A stretch of 64,000 nt of DNA, from positions 19,926,913 to 19,990,912 of the forward strand of contig ML679959.1 in assembly GCA_007922225.1 (NCBI GenBank), given 5' to 3'. This DNA is from Emydura subglobosa (lineage: Eukaryota; Chordata; Testudines; Chelidae). Under the pieces are notes generated by a model. It saw only the letters and a list, made by a program, of their open reading frames with translations. It had not been told where the DNA came from and did no database searches. Below, piece after piece: positions 60,511 through 64,000 of this stretch; position 1 is the first letter of the stretch, and each line of letters opens with the position of its first letter. A program made the position numbers and the translations under genes.

Positions 60511-61224
60511 TGCCCTTATTTTTCAATTTCCCTCCCCCCCTCTTTATTTTGGCACTCTTTTTGTCTCTGTATCTCTTTATTGCAATCTCCTTTATCTTTT
60601 CTCTGTCCTCATGCCCCCCCTCCCCATATTTTTTTATCTACCTCTCTCTCTCTCCTTACCAAGTCCACTGGAGAAAATCTTGAAAGAAAACCATACATTT
60701 TCACTACTAGCAAAACTAGGCCTGAGTTTACAAGAAGCGCATTCCCTTGGTCTTATAAATCATACTTGGCAAAAAGAAACTTGTGCAAGCAGAAAACTTC
60801 CAAATATGCACCAGGTGACAGTTTATAGAAATTCACTGAACTTGGAAAATTTGGATCTAGTTCTGGATTTTTGAAGCCTTCAGACTTTGGGGCCTTTGGA
60901 TATGCAGTTTTCATTCTATCCATGGGCACTGACTTGTGCAGTTCTGGGCAACCACAGAATTCAGATCCAGATTGGAGTACAGATTGCAAACCCCATAAAA
61001 AATGCAAGTGTTACTTCTATTCAGCGCTTGTGTGGCCTGTTACAGAGATTTGGCAAGCTACAAAATTTGCATCTGGGATCAAGTTCTAAACTAATTTTGG
61101 GGTGTTTAGATAGAGTCTTTTGGTTTGATCCCATCTTTAGTATTTTCATATCGTTTTATTGAAGACAGTTTATGGGATGATGAATCTGGGGTAGATGGAG
61201 AAAGAAAAGGACTATGAAACTCAC

Positions 61225-61345
61225 CTAGAGCCAGAGTGGTAATGTAATCACCTAAGCTGTACATGAGTAGTTCCATTGATTTCAGTGTGACTACTTGCAT
61301 GAGTAAAGGCTACTCAGTGTGAGTAAGGTTTGCGGAATCTGGCCC
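61225..61345. repeat. Faint amniote foldback-type repeat
   Basis: GAGTAGTTCCATTGATTTCA, then TGAGTAAGGTTTGCGGAATC and TGGCCCTA follow the palindromic family seen at 14845. Confidence 0.4.
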
Positions 61346-64000
61346 TACGCTTTGTTTAGAAAAAATTACTTAGACCCAGAAGCGGGGGTGCAGCTAGAAT
61401 AATGGCTGTAGAGGATTTGTGTTGTTGAATGTTGACCCTCCTGTGGATGTGAGTTGAATCTATCCTCCATCCCTCTTAGATATAGAAATCCAGAAAGCTG
61501 GATCATTTGATCTTTTATGTGAGGAAGGGTGATGAATTTTACTAATGATGACTAGCAAATCATTTGGTGATTAAAAGTACCTGCTCAAGACACTGCATTG
61601 AGACTCATCTGTTCAGTTCATAGATAGAAATTTCCCAACCTGATGCTACAAAATGCATGGTGACAAAAAATGAAATTCTTTTAGGGCCAGCTTATGTTTT
61701 AACAGTCTTCCCTAACAGACCCTACCTTTCTGACATGGATCTGCCCCTCCTTGGGTTGGCTGGGGCAGGGACCACCCACACGCGAGCCATGTGCTGGTCT
61801 GGTGGGGATACACCAGCATTCCTCTTTGTGCAGGCTGGGCCTCCTGTCCCAAAGGGCCATCACTCCCTGTCATGTGCACAAGGGCTAGAAATGTAATTAC
61901 CCCCAACAAAATACAAAACCTCCCTCCCCAATAGATTAATACGATTATGTGAGTCCAGATGATGGAGCCATAGACATAGGCTCATAGTGCCTTGTGTTAA
62001 CCAAGAACAACACGTTTTTCCCCCTTTGTGCCAGCTCTTCTGCACAGATGAGTCTTTCCCTATCAATCCATGTAAATACGAAGAGGCTGACAAATTGACC
62101 TACATCAATCCTGTTGATCAAATGTATTGAAATATATAAGAGGAAAGAAATCGTTAATCGTGCAAATGGGCAAAAGGTTCATTTTTAGGGTGGAGGGCAA
62201 GATTTTTGTGACTGAGCAAGCACAATATTTCAAAGACCTGGGCTTGACAAAGTGCAGTTAATATCTGGCAGGCTTAGGAAATGGAATTTTGTAGAAAAAA
62301 TTAATCGTAGAAACAACTCGTTGATGTTTTAAACTAATTAACATTTTGGTTTCATCAAAAAAAAAAATCAGTTGTCACCTGCTGCTTATTTCCTTTTTGG
62401 TTTCAAAATCTGGGGGTTGTTTAAATGGAGGGACAAACAAGCTATTAAGCAGGCAAATGAGGGAATGTATAAATTAATGAGCAAGAGAGGATATTGACCA
62501 TTGCAATTCTGATGCAACAATTTTTCCCTGCATTTTTTGAAACCTGGTGCTGTTTTGCATGCACAATTGGACTCCAAACTGAAGGCCTGACCCCAGGTGC
62601 TTTGGGTTTCTACTGAGTGCCCTGAAACTTCCTCTGCAGGATTTTCTGAGTTAGCCAGGCACCTGAGTAAATAATCCATAATTTTAAATAGCAGTCAGTA
62701 CTTAATTTTCACTTAAGAAAATAATTATATGTATTTGTATGCTGAGTTGGATGGTTAATTGCACATAACCGTATGTACTAAATTTATTCTTTGAAAAATT
62801 AGTCCTGTTCATGTTAAGATTCACTGTTTTCTTAAGGATGGGTGACCATTTTAGAGCAGCCTGCCTCCTCCTCCTCCTCAACCCCCTCTTCCATCTCGTT
62901 CAATGTGCTATATCTGCTAAAGGCTACACTGAATAAAAATGTATGTGGCTTCTATTCAAAACTGGAGTGTGCCTGAAATGTTAAAACTTGATTCTGGAGG
63001 CTTCTGAGGCTTTGTGCAGATTTGGGAGGTTTAGAATCCAGACATAATTTTCTATTTATCAAGCTTTTAAAAATAAATGAGTAGTAAATGCAGTCATCCA
63101 ATTTACTGTCTGTGTGCCAAGTCCTGATAAATGGAGCAAAGTCAAGTGAAATGGCTTTGCTGTGAGCAAATTGCTCTGAAGTACAGCACAGCTGATAGAA
63201 AAAATTCTTAGCCTCAATATATATGTAACTCAGGGCCTTCAAAACCATATAGCTGATCAGCTATTGAATGGTACAGGGCAGGAGTGAGATTCTGTTCCTC
63301 TCCATCATGAAGTTTTTGGTCTTTTTGTTCTTCATTAAAACCCACTAGCCACACTTTCAGCTTGCCCATTGCATTTATCCCCATGGTAACAAGGCCTGCA
63401 AGGTCTGTGTCATATGGGATAATATGGAATACCTTGCCACTGCCTGGCCACTAAAAGAACAGGAACCTAGCATTTCTGCTGAGGTTAGGCCATATGTGGA
63501 TGTGGATGCCCCTTTATGATCTATTTTATGTAGATGGTAGTCTTGCTTATCCGTTTATGTGACTGCAGGCAATTCCTGAGGTAATGATGAGCCTTTCACT
63601 GCTCTTCTGCCAAGGTACCACTGCTCAGCAATGAGCTGTTAGGGCAGCAGCAGAAGAAGGGGCTGGGAGAAAGAAAATCCCTAGAGTGATGGAATGGAGA
63701 GGGTGAGAAACAAGGAACTCTAAAGGTATAAAATGCTCACTGGACAACCTGTTAACCTGGTGTATGTACATAGGCTTTATGTGGACTGGCTAACATCATG
63801 GTTTGCCTGTCTGACTGCTCCACATGTTGTGTGTTGCTAGTTTGATTATGACATTGTATTCTCATTCCTACCTCTTGTGACATCCATGTACTTCTGGTGT
63901 CACGTTCTCAACATATGTTGTTTGTGGCAACAGCAGCCAAGGGAAAGGGCAGAGGGAGAAGGAACAGAAGTAGATGGAGGAAATGGGGAACAGTGAGGAG

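Larger units (their letters stand above)
58044..64000 (+). other. NAALADL2: NAALADL2 intron, 3' end outside window
   Basis: Intron sequence after the donor GTTAGT. It contains one GT/GC microsatellite and a few faint amniote repeats, given separately. I see no further exon, no LINE ORF and no LTR between about 61350 and 64000. A run of CTC trinucleotides near 62865-62880 is simple sequence. Confidence 0.8.

Noticed and set aside
60418..60874. 136- and 87-codon overlapping ORFs
   Set aside because: Pyrimidine-rich intron sequence with a Ser/Leu/Pro-rich translation. No gene signals.

Overview
This is vertebrate nuclear DNA: AT-rich, almost entirely non-coding, and full of decayed repeats. The repeat set points to a sauropsid, most likely a turtle. 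It combines CR1 LINEs on both strands, a DIRS-type tyrosine-recombinase retroelement with a turtle-style inverted 3' terminus, a Penelope-like element with a GIY-YIG endonuclease remnant, MIR SINE relics, many short DNA transposons whose ends read like GTCTACAC, and LTRs with TGTGACGAAG-type ends. The turtle call is inference from recognised repeat families. No bacterial, phage or organelle sequence was seen.

The only host coding sequence I can support is two internal exons of one plus-strand gene, NAALADL2 (N-acetylated alpha-linked acidic dipeptidase-like 2, a glutamate carboxypeptidase II relative). They lie at 31147-31420 (274 bp) and 57924-58043 (120 bp). Both have canonical AG/GT splice sites. 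The first ends exactly on a codon and the second starts on one, so they join in frame across an intron of 26,503 bp. Together they encode the stretch leading into, and the first part of, the protease-associated (PA) domain. The rest of the window is intron: more than 31 kb upstream and about 6 kb downstream.

Layout. 1-9.3 kb: old repeats, an LTR-like block (3932-4492), a foldback element (4598-5127), a MIR relic, a short MITE and a Penelope-like element ending in a head-to-head inverted junction (5970-7020). 10.3-12.9 kb: a CpG-rich block followed by a degenerate DIRS element (10766-12870) with Gag-like, RT and tyrosine-recombinase remnants and 59-bp inverted terminal arms. 13-31 kb: microsatellites, a MITE nested in a MIR (16307-16598), two related LTR-like copies (21135 and 29700), and a CR1 carrying a nested hAT element (27594-28016). 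31-32 kb: the first exon and a MIR. 32-44 kb: MITEs, a long GA/GT/GC microsatellite, a solo LTR with target duplication (36152-36875), and CR1 pieces. 44-53 kb: a LINE-dense stretch with a CR1 carrying a second nested hAT element (45966-46289), an RTE-like LINE, and two CR1 copies abutting in opposite orientation. 57.5-58 kb: a MITE whose right end lies only 50 bp before the second exon. 58-64 kb: ordinary intron.

I found no new gene system. The observations most worth a second look are the MITE beside the splice acceptor, the two hAT insertions at the same motif in CR1 tails, the DIRS terminus and internal deletion, and the Penelope head-to-head junction.
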